A stretch of DNA of 64,000 nt from Coptis chinensis. Its lineage: Eukaryota > Streptophyta > Magnoliopsida > Ranunculales > Ranunculaceae. A model generated the notes under the pieces. The model saw nothing but the letters and a program-made list of their open reading frames with translations, was not told the origin of the DNA and ran no database searches. The translations under genes and the position numbers were made by a program. The stretch lies in contig CM027384.1 in NCBI GenBank assembly GCA_015680905.1, positions 74,991,501 to 75,055,500 of the forward strand. Direction: 5' to 3'. Below are positions 11,335-21,035 of this stretch, piece after piece (position 1 is the stretch's first letter; each line of letters begins with the position of its first letter).

Positions 11335-11875
11335 ATGCCACAAACGACATGGCCACACCGTTTGGACTAGACTAGGTCCCAAACGGTGTGGCCATGTCGT
11401 TTGAGATTTGAACTTGGAAAAAAGACTTGTCTATTTTTTGCTACTTGAATGGTGTGGCCACACCGTTTGGACTTAGTCTCAAACGACATGGCCACCCCGG
11501 TTTGGACTTAGTCTTGAACGGTGTGGACATGTCGTTTGAGACTAAGTCCAAACGGTGTGGCCGTTCAAGACTAAGTCCAAGCGGTGTGGCCACACCGTTC
11601 AAATGGCAAAAACAGACAAGTTTTTTCCAAGTTCAAATCTCAAAATGATATTGCACACCATTTGGGACCTAGTCCAAACGGTGTGGCCATGTCGTTTTAG
11701 ACTAACTTCAAGCGGTGTGGACACACCGTTCAAGTCAAAAAAACGGACAAATCGTTTTTCCAAATTCAAATCCCTAAACGACATGGCCACATCGTTTTGG
11801 ACACAGTCCAGACGGTGTGACGAGACCGTTTGGTGTGAAATACAAATGACCTAGCCGCGTCGTTTAATTACTACA
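11335..11875. repeat. Inverted-motif array, copy 2 (transposase intron 1)
   Basis: About eleven copies of AAACGACATGGCCACACC or AACGGTGTGGCCATGTCG in alternating orientation, with GGACTTAGTC spacers, lie between exon 1 (ends 12141) and exon 2 (starts 11289) of the transposase. The motif is the same as in the array at 7770-8165. If transcribed, adjacent inverted copies would form hairpins in the intron. Confidence 0.85.
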
Positions 11876-12122
11876 TGCATAATTATTACATGCATAATTA
11901 TTACATGTATAATTATTACATGTATAATCATTGTACACATCAATAATTCCTACATGCATAATTATTACATGTATAATCACTGTACACATCAATAATTCCT
12001 ACATGCAAAATTATTACATGCATAATTACTACTTGCATAATTATTACATGTATAATCACTGTACACATCAATAATTCCTACATGCATAATTATTACATGC
12101 ATAATTACTACATTCATAATTA
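11866..12122. repeat. AT-rich minisatellite, TACATGCATAATTATTACAT type
   Basis: Tandem units of TACATGCATAATTAT and TACATGTATAATCACTGTAC joined by ACATCAATAATTCC repeat with small variations right up to the donor side of transposase exon 1. It occupies the 5' part of intron 1. No function is visible. Confidence 0.85.
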
Positions 12123-12323
12123 CATTTAATTTAGATTTACCTTATTCTTATTAAATGCATCATCATCCATTCCTCTATTTTCTTCACTTTGAACTTGTTC
12201 TACATTTTCTTCTTGAATGGGGTCACTTGGAACTTGTTCTATATTTTCTTCTTGAATGGGGTCATGATGCATTACATTTTCTTCGTCATCTTCATGTTCT
12301 AAAATGGGGTTGGGCTCTTCCAT

Positions 12324-12372
12324 TAGTGTTTAGTGTTAGGGTTTAAGGGTTTAAGGGTTTAAGGGTTTATGG
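12324..12372 (-). promoter_or_regulatory. Telo-box repeats before the transposase start
   Basis: On the - strand, tandem AAACCCTTA units and one exact AAACCCTAA lie 6-49 bases before the ATG at 12323. AAACCCTAA is the plant telo-box, known in promoters of genes active in dividing cells. Placed directly upstream of the transposase start it may be in the 5' UTR or core promoter. This supports the choice of start codon; a regulatory role is inferred. Confidence 0.55.
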
Positions 12373-12450
12373 TTTTTTATGGTGGAAGAGAAGAGAATAG
12401 AAGAGAAGGGCTGAAAAGGTTGCAACAAGTCAAATTCACTTTGGTTTGGG

Positions 12451-12558
12451 GTCTGCCCAACACAAAACAACTTTTGGGACCAATGGCACATTTGTAATAA
12501 GTGTTTTAGTTTTTGGGGTCTGCCCAACACAATATGGGGTCCGGCAGTAACAAGTACC
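12451..12558 (-). repeat. M1 right terminal inverted repeat with doubled motif
   Basis: GTCTGCCCAACACAA occurs at 12451-12465 and 12518-12532, followed by the terminal CCGGCAGTAACAAGTACC. These pair with the left end at 1557-1596. The right flank ATTAATAA (12559-12566) matches the left flank. Confidence 0.82.
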
Positions 12559-12566
12559 ATTAATAA

Positions 12567-12882
12567 ATATGATCAGACTCAATGACTTATTAACCCAGAT
12601 GTATGACTTGATGAAATAAAAAAAATGGTGGACTCTGAAACTGCATGATGAGCAATTCAGTTATGGTACCTGCAATAGATCTGGTTGTGCGTACTAAGAA
12701 AGATTGTGCATAAGTGACCAACTGAGGTCGATCAAGGTTTGTAGTCGACAGGCCGACTATGCACAATAGTGTCATGAGATAAGCACGTGGAAAGTTATAA
12801 CAAGATAACATAAATGAGGATCTAAAACCTTCAATATAATGTTTGGACATAATATAGAAGTGTTTGCACCTATTCAGGTCAC
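12567..12882. other. Flank right of M1, no feature recognised
   Basis: A 99-codon open frame on the - strand (12590-12889) has no recognisable domain. Nothing else stands out. Confidence 0.4.
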
Positions 12883-13297
12883 AGTACAAAATATCCCGAT
12901 ATACCGTGATATTTAGAGATATCTATCCAAATTTCAAAAAAAGATATATAAATATCACGATATGTTCAGAGATATATACGATTGCAAATATCGATGATAT
13001 TTAAACGATATTTGTGATATTTATGATATTTTGCGATATTTGGAGATATTTGGCGATATTTTGTGTATATAACAATTTTATTTAATATTTACCATTATAT
13101 TTCAAATAAATATAAATAATGTATCATGATATATCAAGAAATATTCACAATATCTACGATATTTGTCGATATTTTGGATATATTCACGATATTTGCATGT
13201 GAAACAATGTCAAATATCCTCAAAGAAGGGGATATATCCACGATATATATCCAAAAATTAAATATCGATAAATACCCATATCCTAATATTTTGTACT
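12883..13297. mobile_element. GATATT-rich short inverted-repeat element (MITE-like)
   Basis: The left end AGTACAAAATATCCCGATAT pairs with the right end, whose reverse complement is AGTACAAAATATTAGGATAT. The 415-bp interior is packed with GATATTT, CGATATT and ATATC motifs in both orientations. It has no real gene; the 98-codon frame at 13126-13422 is composition-driven. No clear target duplication was seen, so the superfamily is open. Confidence 0.6.
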
Positions 13298-14440
13298 ATG
13301 CTCCAAATTATGATATGCAGTTAATCATAATTCATAAGTGCTTTAAAATATATCAATGTGTGATTAGAGGTTGCTATGCTCGTGGTCTGACCACTAAAGG
13401 TTTGTTCATGATGACCAAATAAATCCTATCAGTGCAAGAATTTGAACTTGAACGTGGGAGCAAAAATATATCCTTAAACCTTTGAACTGTGCCAGATTAA
13501 CAAAACTAGGAAAGCAAACTTATCTTGTCGGTCATAGAACGTATTGAAAATTGTGTTGCACATGGTATAACCTTCAGAACGTTGAGAAATTGATAATCAC
13601 GAGACTTCATGGTTTGGGATGACATCCAATTGACGTTGCAATTCTATGAATTTCGGTGGCTTTTTCGTTTTGATTACCACGTTTCGTGAGCTTGAAGAGG
13701 TTGTGATTCTTCAAGAAATCGAGCGGATAGACAGTGCCAATGTTTAGGTATAGTTTTATATTTTCAACATGAGATCGAGTTTGATGGAGAAGTGGTTACA
13801 CTCTTCCTTCGGAGAAGAGTTGCCTACGTATCGAGTCTTTGGCTAGACTCGAATCAAGCCAATCGTAGTTCCTTAGAGATCGAAGATTGAGACCCCCTAT
13901 GGAGATGATGGAGCTTCCCTTTTATAGGCGTAGAGCTGTCCCTTCCCTTTCTAGATGCGTCTGTTACGAAGTAAAGACCTGGAGATCGTTACAGAGTAAA
14001 GTCTCTCATTAATGTTATTGTTGACTATAGTGCGCAGCGGTTATATTTCCTAGGTCATCTGGACGACTTGACCTTAGGGCGTAGTGCTTGTAGGTCGTGG
14101 TGCCGACCTGTGATTGGAATCTGGACATGTGGGTTGCCACGAGTGGTTGAGAGTGGAGGGTACTAACATGGACAACTATTTATTGCATTGTCGAGGCGTG
14201 TCTCAAGAAATAACATAAAGATTTTAGTAAAAAAATGGAACCTTAACTAAACGTAGTGGAATTTATACTAGAAATATAGTATATCGTAATGTGTTGCTTT
14301 CAAATGATGATGCTATGGATGTTTGATATTGAACTTATTTTCAGGTAATTTTGCTATCGTGCAATGAATCATTATTTATTTATTTTTTCCTTCCTGATTT
14401 TCATCTATATAAGAAAATATTGTGTATTCTTGCAGTGCTT
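13298..14440. other. No feature recognised
   Basis: Unassigned AT-rich DNA with no ORF of note, no repeat and no transposon end that I could identify on either strand. Confidence 0.4.
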
Positions 14441-14447
14441 TCATTAT

Positions 14448-15267
14448 GGGGTGCGGTATTGGCACCCCCATAAATGGGACTAGCACCCTTTTGACCAATT
14501 CAACGGCACTAGCACCCCTCCATTAAATGCACAAAAAACACTAACGGCAAGCAGCTACCGCGGGATCGCACAATCCACGACATCGGGTTGCCGCGAGATC
14601 CCATATCCCACGAAAGGTGGTTGCCGTGGGTCCTTTTTTTTTTTTTTTTTTTGTTAATAGCCACCGTAAAAAAAATTAGTTGTCGCGAGATGATTTTGTT
14701 TACTAAAATAGAGTCTTTGCTTGTGTTAATCATCAAAACTCTTCTTCATTAATTTGATCACAAAATTTTCTTATAGCATATGAAAAAACTCTTATAGCAC
14801 AATCTTGGAGTATATAAAATATCGCGAGATGACTTCAATCTTATAGCATATGAAAATATTTGCCACGAGATAGCAAAATTATGACTCGATTGTATATTTT
14901 TTTTGTCATAGTTTTGGTGTTGTTCTTAGAGTGTATAAAAAAACTTTAAAGAAAAAAATGAGGTATCCATATGTCGTGTGTGTTTAATACGCAAAATTTG
15001 AAGTGAAAAAAACCAAAAACACAAAAAAATATCTTTGCGGAAACTGCCTTTGCCGTGGGATATGGGATCTGTGGCAACCGATCTTTGTGAATTGTCGATC
15101 TCTCAGCAACAGCTGCTGCCGTGGGATATGAGATCTCGCGACAACTGCCTGCCGTAGAACTATGGACATTTGGGGTGTAAAAGAACATATAAGGACTAAC
15201 TATTATTATTTTACTTTTTGTCAAACGGGTCCTAGTCCCATTTATGGGGGTGCCAATATCGCGGCCC
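14448..15267. mobile_element. 820-bp MITE with long TIRs and TCATTAT duplication
   Basis: The left end reads GGGGTGCGGTATTGGCACCC and continues CCATAAATGGGACTAGCACC. The right end mirrors it over about 45 bp with four or so mismatches. TCATTAT flanks both sides (14441-14447 and 15268-15274). The interior has further imperfect inverted pieces (GTTGCCGCGAGATCCCATAT against ATATGGGATCTGTGGCAACC) and no coding capacity. A 7-8 bp duplication suits a hAT-type or MULE-type non-autonomous element. Confidence 0.85.
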
Positions 15268-15323
15268 TCATTATATGATTGTGAATTTATTCCCTCTTTG
15301 TTATGTTTAGATTTAAGAGTTTA

Positions 15324-16079
15324 TGACTATTTAGTACCACGAACTTTCATTTTTTTCTCTAAATGGTGCCCGAACTTTGTTTCTCGTCTATTCGTATCAA
15401 TTTGTTTCAATTTAGTACATTAGTTAATTTTCCATCCAATTCCGTCCAATTTTACTAACGGTGTTAGCACTATTCACACATCTATTCACGTGAATAGTGT
15501 TTTTTAAATTCAAATCTTTAAAAAACACTATTCACATAAATAGTATTTTCACTATTCACATGAACAATTTTTTTTTTAGAATCTTTAATCAATCTTAAAA
15601 ATTAATTCTTTAATGAAAATAAAAAAAACACTATTCATGTGAACAGTGTTTTTACTATTCACGTTTTTTTTTTTTTTTGTAATTTTTTTTTTTTTTTCTT
15701 AAAATCTTTAATCAACAACAAAAAAAAGATTATCAAAAAAAAAACTGTTCACGTGAATAGTGTTTTTTAAAATTTTCATTAAAGAATTAATTTTTAAGAT
15801 TGATTAAAGATTTAAAAAAAAAAACTGTTAACGTGAATAGTGAAAACACTGTTCACATAAATAGTATTTTTTTGTTTTTGTTAAACTTTGTTTTTTTTGA
15901 AAAAACACTGTGCATGTGAATAGTATTAACGCCGTTAGTGAAATTAGACGGAATTGGATAGAAAATTAACTGAGGTACTAAATTAAAACAAATTGAAACT
16001 TCGTGGTACGAATAGACGAGAAACAAAATTCGGGTACCATTTAGGAAAAAATGTGAAAGTTCGTGGTACTAAATAGTCA
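15324..16079. mobile_element. 756-bp fold-back element
   Basis: Arms of about 180 bp pair: left TGACTATTTAGTACCACGAA through CCGTCCAATTTTACTAACGG, right the reverse complement to AAATAGTCA at 16079. The middle repeats ACTATTCACGTGAATAGTG palindromes. TTA flanks both ends (15321-15323 and 16080-16082), a possible 3-bp duplication, but TTA is weak evidence in AT-rich DNA. The arm sequence recurs at 17700-17860 beside a MULE gene, so it may be a deletion derivative of that MULE. Confidence 0.82.
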
Positions 16080-16082
16080 TTA

Positions 16083-17699
16083 ACTTTATATTTAACACAC
16101 TCGCATAGTTGCAAGTTCCAATGTCTATGATTTTTTATTTTTTATTATTTATTTATTTATTTTTTATTTTTTGGCATTAAGAAGTGTTGATAAGCTTTCT
16201 GTTTTTTAGTATAAGCTTACCTTTTATTTTTACAATAAAGCAATTTCCCATCAAACTAAGCTTTGCCCTTACTGTACACAAATCACAAGGCCAACCCATT
16301 CCTAATTGCAACTATTAAAGGGAGGGTACCACAACTAACTCAAAACATTTTTAACTCTGCCAATGCAAATTACATTCTTGCTTTGCTGGTCTTAAGCCCA
16401 GATAAAGGAGGAGGGAAAACAGTTTTACTATGATGTTTTATGGTCTTAGTTGTACAATGGTGGTTGCAAATTGGTAGTCACATGCATGACTTATACCTAC
16501 AATTGCAACGTATCTTTCATCTTGCGAAACTGGTTCGCGTCTTTAAAAATAGCATGTCACGCACTTCCACTTTTCTTAGGATCTGTAGACAATCCAGTTA
16601 CCATAAATATCTACTATATAAGATGGACATCCATTCTTATTAGAAATTGAAGTATCGGCATGGCACCTGATGAATTCATAGTATGCTGCTCCATGTCTTT
16701 TTTTCGGCTTATGAGTTGGTCGACGCTGTAGCCCCCTTACTTTGCTCAAAACCCAAAAGTTGGTAGCTGTTCACTCCCAAAAAAAAAAAAAGTAGTGAGA
16801 ATTAGTGTTAGTAGCCCCCCCTATTGTTGAATCCTGCATCCGCCCCTGTTTGCACTTAACGTGGTTTCCCCTAGGCATCTACTAATGTAGACATCCATTA
16901 ATTATTGGTGTTAGTCTATAAGATTAGGACTTAAACTCTGTCGAAGACTATATTGTTGTCGTCATTGTTGCTGTATGCTACTGGAACTTCTTCATTCTAA
17001 CATACATAAAACAATGAACTTTGTTCCTTCACATGAGTTCGTATAGAGATTCTTTTAAGCAAAGCCTTCTCACAAGTTGACTCATTTGAACTTAGTATAA
17101 ATGCAGCAGTCACTATAGCAAATGTATAATATATAGCAGGAAAAACCCGATTTTTTGCAGAGAGTCACAAGTTGCGTTGCCATCCTTGAGTCGTTTGTCC
17201 ATGGCTGCAAAATTCTTCTAAGACTTGGAACTCATTCTTTAAGTATCTTCTCATTTTTTTTGCCTATTCCACTCTCCTTTTGGACATCTTAACGTTAATT
17301 TTGTTCATGTCTCGATTTCTAAAAACTACCATCACTAACATTGCTTTTAAAGTTTAGTAGAGGTTTGCTGGAGTATTGTTGATACAAAATAACTTATCCA
17401 AAATCGTTTAGAAAAGCGTTATTGCTATGGAACATTGTAAATTTGGAATTCATTCAACATTTCATCTTATGCACTTAAATATTAGCTAATCAACAACTTT
17501 TTCAATTTGTAAACAGGTTTTTACATTTTTCTAATGTCAAATTCAAACATTGTATAAGAAATTACTCTACGTCTTAAACATATTTTACTAAAAAAAAATT
17601 ATTTTCAAAAGCAAATGGTGGATATTTATTTCATTTTTATCTGCAAAAATTGGGCTGGGCTAGATCCAGGACCAACCAAACTTTTGAGCTGCTAGAGTA
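16083..17699. other. No gene recognised
   Basis: AT-rich DNA with a T/A low-complexity tract (16125-16180). Two overlapping short frames at 16440-16650 have no domain. Two sequences containing GTAGCCCCC near 16730 and 16810 hint at a small duplication. Nothing else was supported. Confidence 0.4.
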
Positions 17700-17860
17700 T
17701 CTAAGTTAGTACCACGTACTTTTTTTTTTTTCCTAAATGGTATCTATACTTTGTTTCTCGCCTATTAGTACCACGAACTCTTAATTTGTTTCAAGTTAGT
17801 ACTTCCGTCTGTTTTCCATCTCATTCCGTCCAATTTGTCTAACGGGGACCTCACGTGTTT
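17700..17860 (+). repeat. Probable left terminus of the second MULE (M2)
   Basis: The stretch TTAGTACCACGTAC, CCTAAATGGTATC, ACTTTGTTTCTCGCCTATT, AATTTGTTTCAAG and CCGTCCAATTTGTCTAACGG matches, piece by piece, the arm of the fold-back element at 15324. It lies about 400-570 bp upstream of a MURA-like exon. MULE TIRs are commonly 100-200 bp, so this could be the M2 end. The partner end would lie beyond the window. Confidence 0.5.
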
Positions 17861-18273
17861 AAGCACGTGAGCTGGGTTTATCTAATTAGCGCCTAAATAA
17901 CTCAATTAGCCCAATTAGTTACGACAGACATAAAAAAAAAACCAAATTACCCAAAAAAGTCGAAAAACACAGAGAGTAAAATGTTGAACCAAAAAATCCA
18001 AGAAAGTGTGAACCCTAAACCTAAAATTGAATATCAAAGCGAAGACAAAGAATAATTAAATTGAAGCTCTTTTGAGGAAGCTTGATTGTTGGGTTGTCTC
18101 AGTAAGTGTTTTTATTAGAATCAAAGTTATTACCTTTGAGTCATCCCTTTTGTTTAGTTTATTTAGCTCGAAAATTTTGGGGATTTGTGGATTGAAATTG
18201 TATATTGATTCTCATATACTTTTATTATAATGTAATAATTTATTGATAATTTTGTTTGTTTGTTTGTATATAG
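17861..18273. other. Leader/intron upstream of the MURA-like exon
   Basis: Non-coding. A TTTGTTTGTTTGTATATAG acceptor ends at 18273 just before coding sequence, so part of this is likely the intron and 5' UTR of the M2 gene. Confidence 0.45.
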
Positions 18274-18920
18274 TGGACAAGTTCAACTTAGTATTACACC
18301 ATGGTGGTTTGTTCTATTGGGAGCCAATATTGCATTATGAAGCTGAGTATAAGCAAGTGTACTATGGTCTTGATCGTGCTGCTATGAACTTGTGTGATCT
18401 TCATACTAAGGTTGCTCAATTGGGTTATATACTCAACTACAATTATTGGAAGCTATGTTATAATTATCCTGGGTTCTCTCTAGCAGAAGGTCTTAAATTA
18501 ATCAGCAATGAAAGATATATTTATGAAATGTTAAACCAAGCTGTTGTGTATGGAAGCATTGATGTGTATGTTATCCATAAAGAAGAAGATTCTGAGTTTA
18601 AGGTTGAAGATGAGTTTGAAGAGGAAAGTGGCTGGTGTTGATGATATCAGCGAAGCTGGAAGTTTAGACTTTGCCACTGAAGATGAAGAATTGATAAAGG
18701 TTAGGGTATCAAATGCACAAAGGAAGGCTGAGAAGTTGGCTTCGAAGAAAGGTAACAAATAGCTATTGAACCACCCACTAAACCAATCACTAAACCACCC
18801 ACTGAACCAATCACTGAACCACATACTCATCCACCTACCGAACTAATGAATGAACCACCTACTAAACTAATGACTAACCCACATAATGAAGTTGTGGATG
18901 TACCTATTTATCATGTTAAT
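18274..18920 (+). pseudogene. MURA-like MULE transposase N-terminus (PB1-like domain), cut by element D
   Basis: The exon encodes VDKFNLVLHHGGLFYW, then VYYGLDRAAMNLCDLH, AQLGYILNYNYWKLCYNYPG and LAEGLKLISNERYIYEML. This is the layout of the PB1-like domain that begins many plant MuDR-type transposases. An acidic region follows. The end of this first frame at 18641 and the continuation EAGSLDFATEDEELIKVRV in another frame show a frameshift. A Pro/Thr-rich repeat (EPPTKPITKPPTEPITEP, 18766-18860) comes next. The gene is then interrupted at 18921 by the 5' LTR of element D; the DDE and zinc-finger parts are not in this window. Confidence 0.72.
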
Positions 18921-19585
18921 TGTAGGGGGATTTTCTGTCATTGAACAGATGACACGTGTATGGGAAATAATCTAAGACTATAGATGTCCAGAATGAGACG
19001 AGGACCATTGGATCAGTTCTGTGAATAAGTGATCTCGTGCTTAGCACGAGTGTTTAGTGGCCATGTGTTAGGCACGTGGCTGACCGCCTCTAAGTATGAC
19101 AGTTCTCCAAGTCGTTAGGAACTGATATAGACAGTTCCTGAACAGAAAGAAACTGAAAATGGCGATCTCTGATGATAAGGAAGGAATCGTGATGACATAT
19201 CTTAGGAGTTATCTTTTAGATATAATCTTCCCATACACGATGGGACATTATGATCAACAAGGAAACTTACCTCTCATAAGATATGGTCTAGATTCAGACT
19301 TCCATAAAAAGAGGAATCCTAATAGGAAGGCAGAGTTCAAATATGGAAGGGAACTCACAAGCGGTGAGGACAGCCCTAACCCTAAGACTCTTGTAGCTCA
19401 TCCTATATAAACCATAGGGATTCGCTCTTAGGAACTACACAAAATAGGGTTTGATTATCCTAAATAACAAAGGAGATATGTAGACAGCCGTCAGACGGTT
19501 TAACCCTAAACTCACCATCATCTTATCCTTTCTCTATCCAGTAAAAACTTCTAGATCATAAGGCACAGAGGAAGATCAGGGGATA
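18921..19585 (+). repeat. D 5' LTR, first part
   Basis: Starts TGTAGGGGGA after TTAAT (18916-18920), the candidate left half of D's target duplication. Holds a TATATAA box near 19404. It ends in GGATA, the duplicated target of the inserted element E1. The remaining 18 bp of the LTR are at 58251-58268. Confidence 0.85.
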
Positions 19586-20997
19586 TGATAAAAGGAAAAA
19601 CGATTGTTTTACCTACGAATAAGTAATTAAACTCAAATGTAAGTAAAACTAAATGCAATTTTTATGCTTTTGTATCAAAATTATCTACTCTTGTTATCAA
19701 TGCAATATAATTGAAGTAGAGAATTCGTTCCACTCCTAGCTCGTTTAGATGTGAACACTTCCTAGTTCATGTATTCTAACAAAAATCGTGAGAGTAATGT
19801 ATTTGAATTTAACTACGATGGTGAATTAACTAATCAAGATGTGATAAATGAAATGATGACAATTCAATACTAAGATGATAATATGATAAGGAATTAGGGG
19901 AATTTGATTTCCATCTTGATTCGACTTAATAGACTAGCATAGAATACGTTGTAATCCTAATCTTTACGTTTTCATGTAAAGGTTGGGTATTTCTAATCCT
20001 TAATTATTCATGGTAATCTCTACCAACTAATAACTAGCATGTGAAGTAATCAAACTCATTCTCATGGTAAACTAATTACTTTCTGGAGTAGAATTAAACA
20101 TTACAACTATATCTATGCTAACAAAAATCAAGTCATCATCAAGGCTTCCTCAAACCCCTCTAATGGAGGTTTAGCATTGAGTCATTAAACTATTATTTCT
20201 GGAATAAGAACAAGACATTATTGAATGAATAACAATTACTTTATTAATCTAATGAACAATGGTCTAATGATTCAAAATGAATTAAAATTGAAATAAAACT
20301 AATTTAGAACTTAAGTTTATGACTAACTAATTATGAAATTAAGACAAACTAAAGCTAACGAAGTATTGAATTCTAAAAAAACTAAGTTTATCAATCATCT
20401 AACTAAGTATCTAAGTTGCTTAAAAGCTAAGCCTTAGTCCTCTTTATATAAAAGAGGCTAGATCCACAATTTCGTGCATGGGCTTAGGAGCCATGTTTTG
20501 GGCCGGAAAATCAAGCCCAAAACCTCATTATTTCAGTCTACAAAGGGGTTCAGCTGAAAATGACTTCAACAGCCTTTTCGTCCACTTCTGCTACTTTGAT
20601 TGGGTCAAGGCTTAGACCATTAGAAATCTCGTTCGAGCCGGTAGTTTTAACATATGGTAGGCCCAATTCTGAGGTCTGAGTCAAAAGATACGGCCTTCAA
20701 AAGTTTTGCTAACTTTTATGCGCTATTTCTGCTCGTGTTGACTTTGACTTTTCAGCTTTGACCGGGATTTAAGAAGGCTTTTTCTCCTTGAATCTTAGCC
20801 TTTAATCATAGAACTTCTTAACAACCAACTTTTTCTCCTTTATCTCGCAAAAGGGACGCATTTCTTCACATATTCGATTCCAATGCCTGAAATACACAAG
20901 AACATAATAACAGTACTAACTCTTACTTATTACTCACATAATTGGTCAAAAAGTAATATTGTTAAAGGGTTAAAACTATAGTTTTGGGCTCTTATCA
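19586..20997 (-). repeat. E1 3' LTR
   Basis: Matches 56829-58245 along its whole length with scattered substitutions. A TATATAAA promoter motif (- strand) sits at about 20443-20452. The internal side carries the polypurine tract. Confidence 0.92.
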
Positions 20998-21035
20998 AAC
21001 TACCCCCAAACAGCATTTTGCTTGTCCTCAAGCAA
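20998..21035 (-). other. E1 polypurine tract and TTGAGGACAA motif
   Basis: On the - strand GTTTGGGGGTAGTT directly precedes the 3' LTR, with TTGAGGACAAGCAAAATGC just before it. This is the usual site of plus-strand priming in Ty3/gypsy elements and fixes E1's orientation. Confidence 0.85.

Larger units (their letters stand above)
8345..12323 (-). pseudogene. M1 MULE transposase with SWIM and OTU domains, decayed
   Basis: The gene runs leftward from the ATG at 12323. Exon 1 (12323-12141, acidic, 61 codons), exon 2 (11289-11191, 33 codons) and exon 3 (from 11100) have GT/AG junctions and stay in one frame. Exon 3 opens with a FAR1-like DNA-binding region (VFYTRSDVIGWA, then HGCLFKLRC and HNHPLANTLEGH). 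The DDE core follows: first Asp in KVFIIDATYKTNKYRWPF (about 10460), second Asp in VIVSDGDLALM (about 10250), Glu in TTTNRVEGSHAQVKR (about 9920). A SWIM zinc finger, CGCYLRTSHGLSCAHEI, lies near 9610-9655. A basic linker and an OTU-like domain end the gene. Frame changes after 10625, around 10250 and in the OTU part show the copy is inactive. Function, by family: cut-and-paste transposition in the nucleus by binding the element ends. Confidence 0.88.
1557..12558. mobile_element. M1: 11-kb MULE-like DNA transposon
   Basis: The left end reads GGGTCTGTTACTGCC and the reverse complement of the right end reads GGTACTTGTTACTGCC. Similarity continues for about 40 bp through TGTGTTGGGCAGACCC. Both ends are flanked by ATTAATAA (1549-1556 and 12559-12566), a probable 8-bp target duplication; allowing one mismatch it is 9 bp, the usual MULE length. 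Inside lie a plant-mobile-domain gene on the + strand and a MULE transposase with an OTU domain on the - strand, their 3' ends facing each other. Two related inverted-motif arrays, a possible captured exon and several minisatellites fill the rest. Both genes carry stops and frameshifts, so the copy is not autonomous now. Assignment to the Mutator superfamily rests on the transposase; the paired TIRs and TSD fix the limits. Confidence 0.85.

Noticed and set aside
12337-12372. Interstitial telomere sequence
   Set aside because: Only a few units, mostly TTTAAGGG and not TTTAGGG; better read as telo-box-like promoter sequence.
12590-13422. ORFs of 98-99 codons as genes
   Set aside because: No domain, no splice context. 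The right-hand one lies largely within the GATATT-rich element.
16440-16650. Two overlapping 66-67 codon ORFs as a small host gene
   Set aside because: No conserved motif, no usable splice or promoter context, and overlapping frames of equal length.
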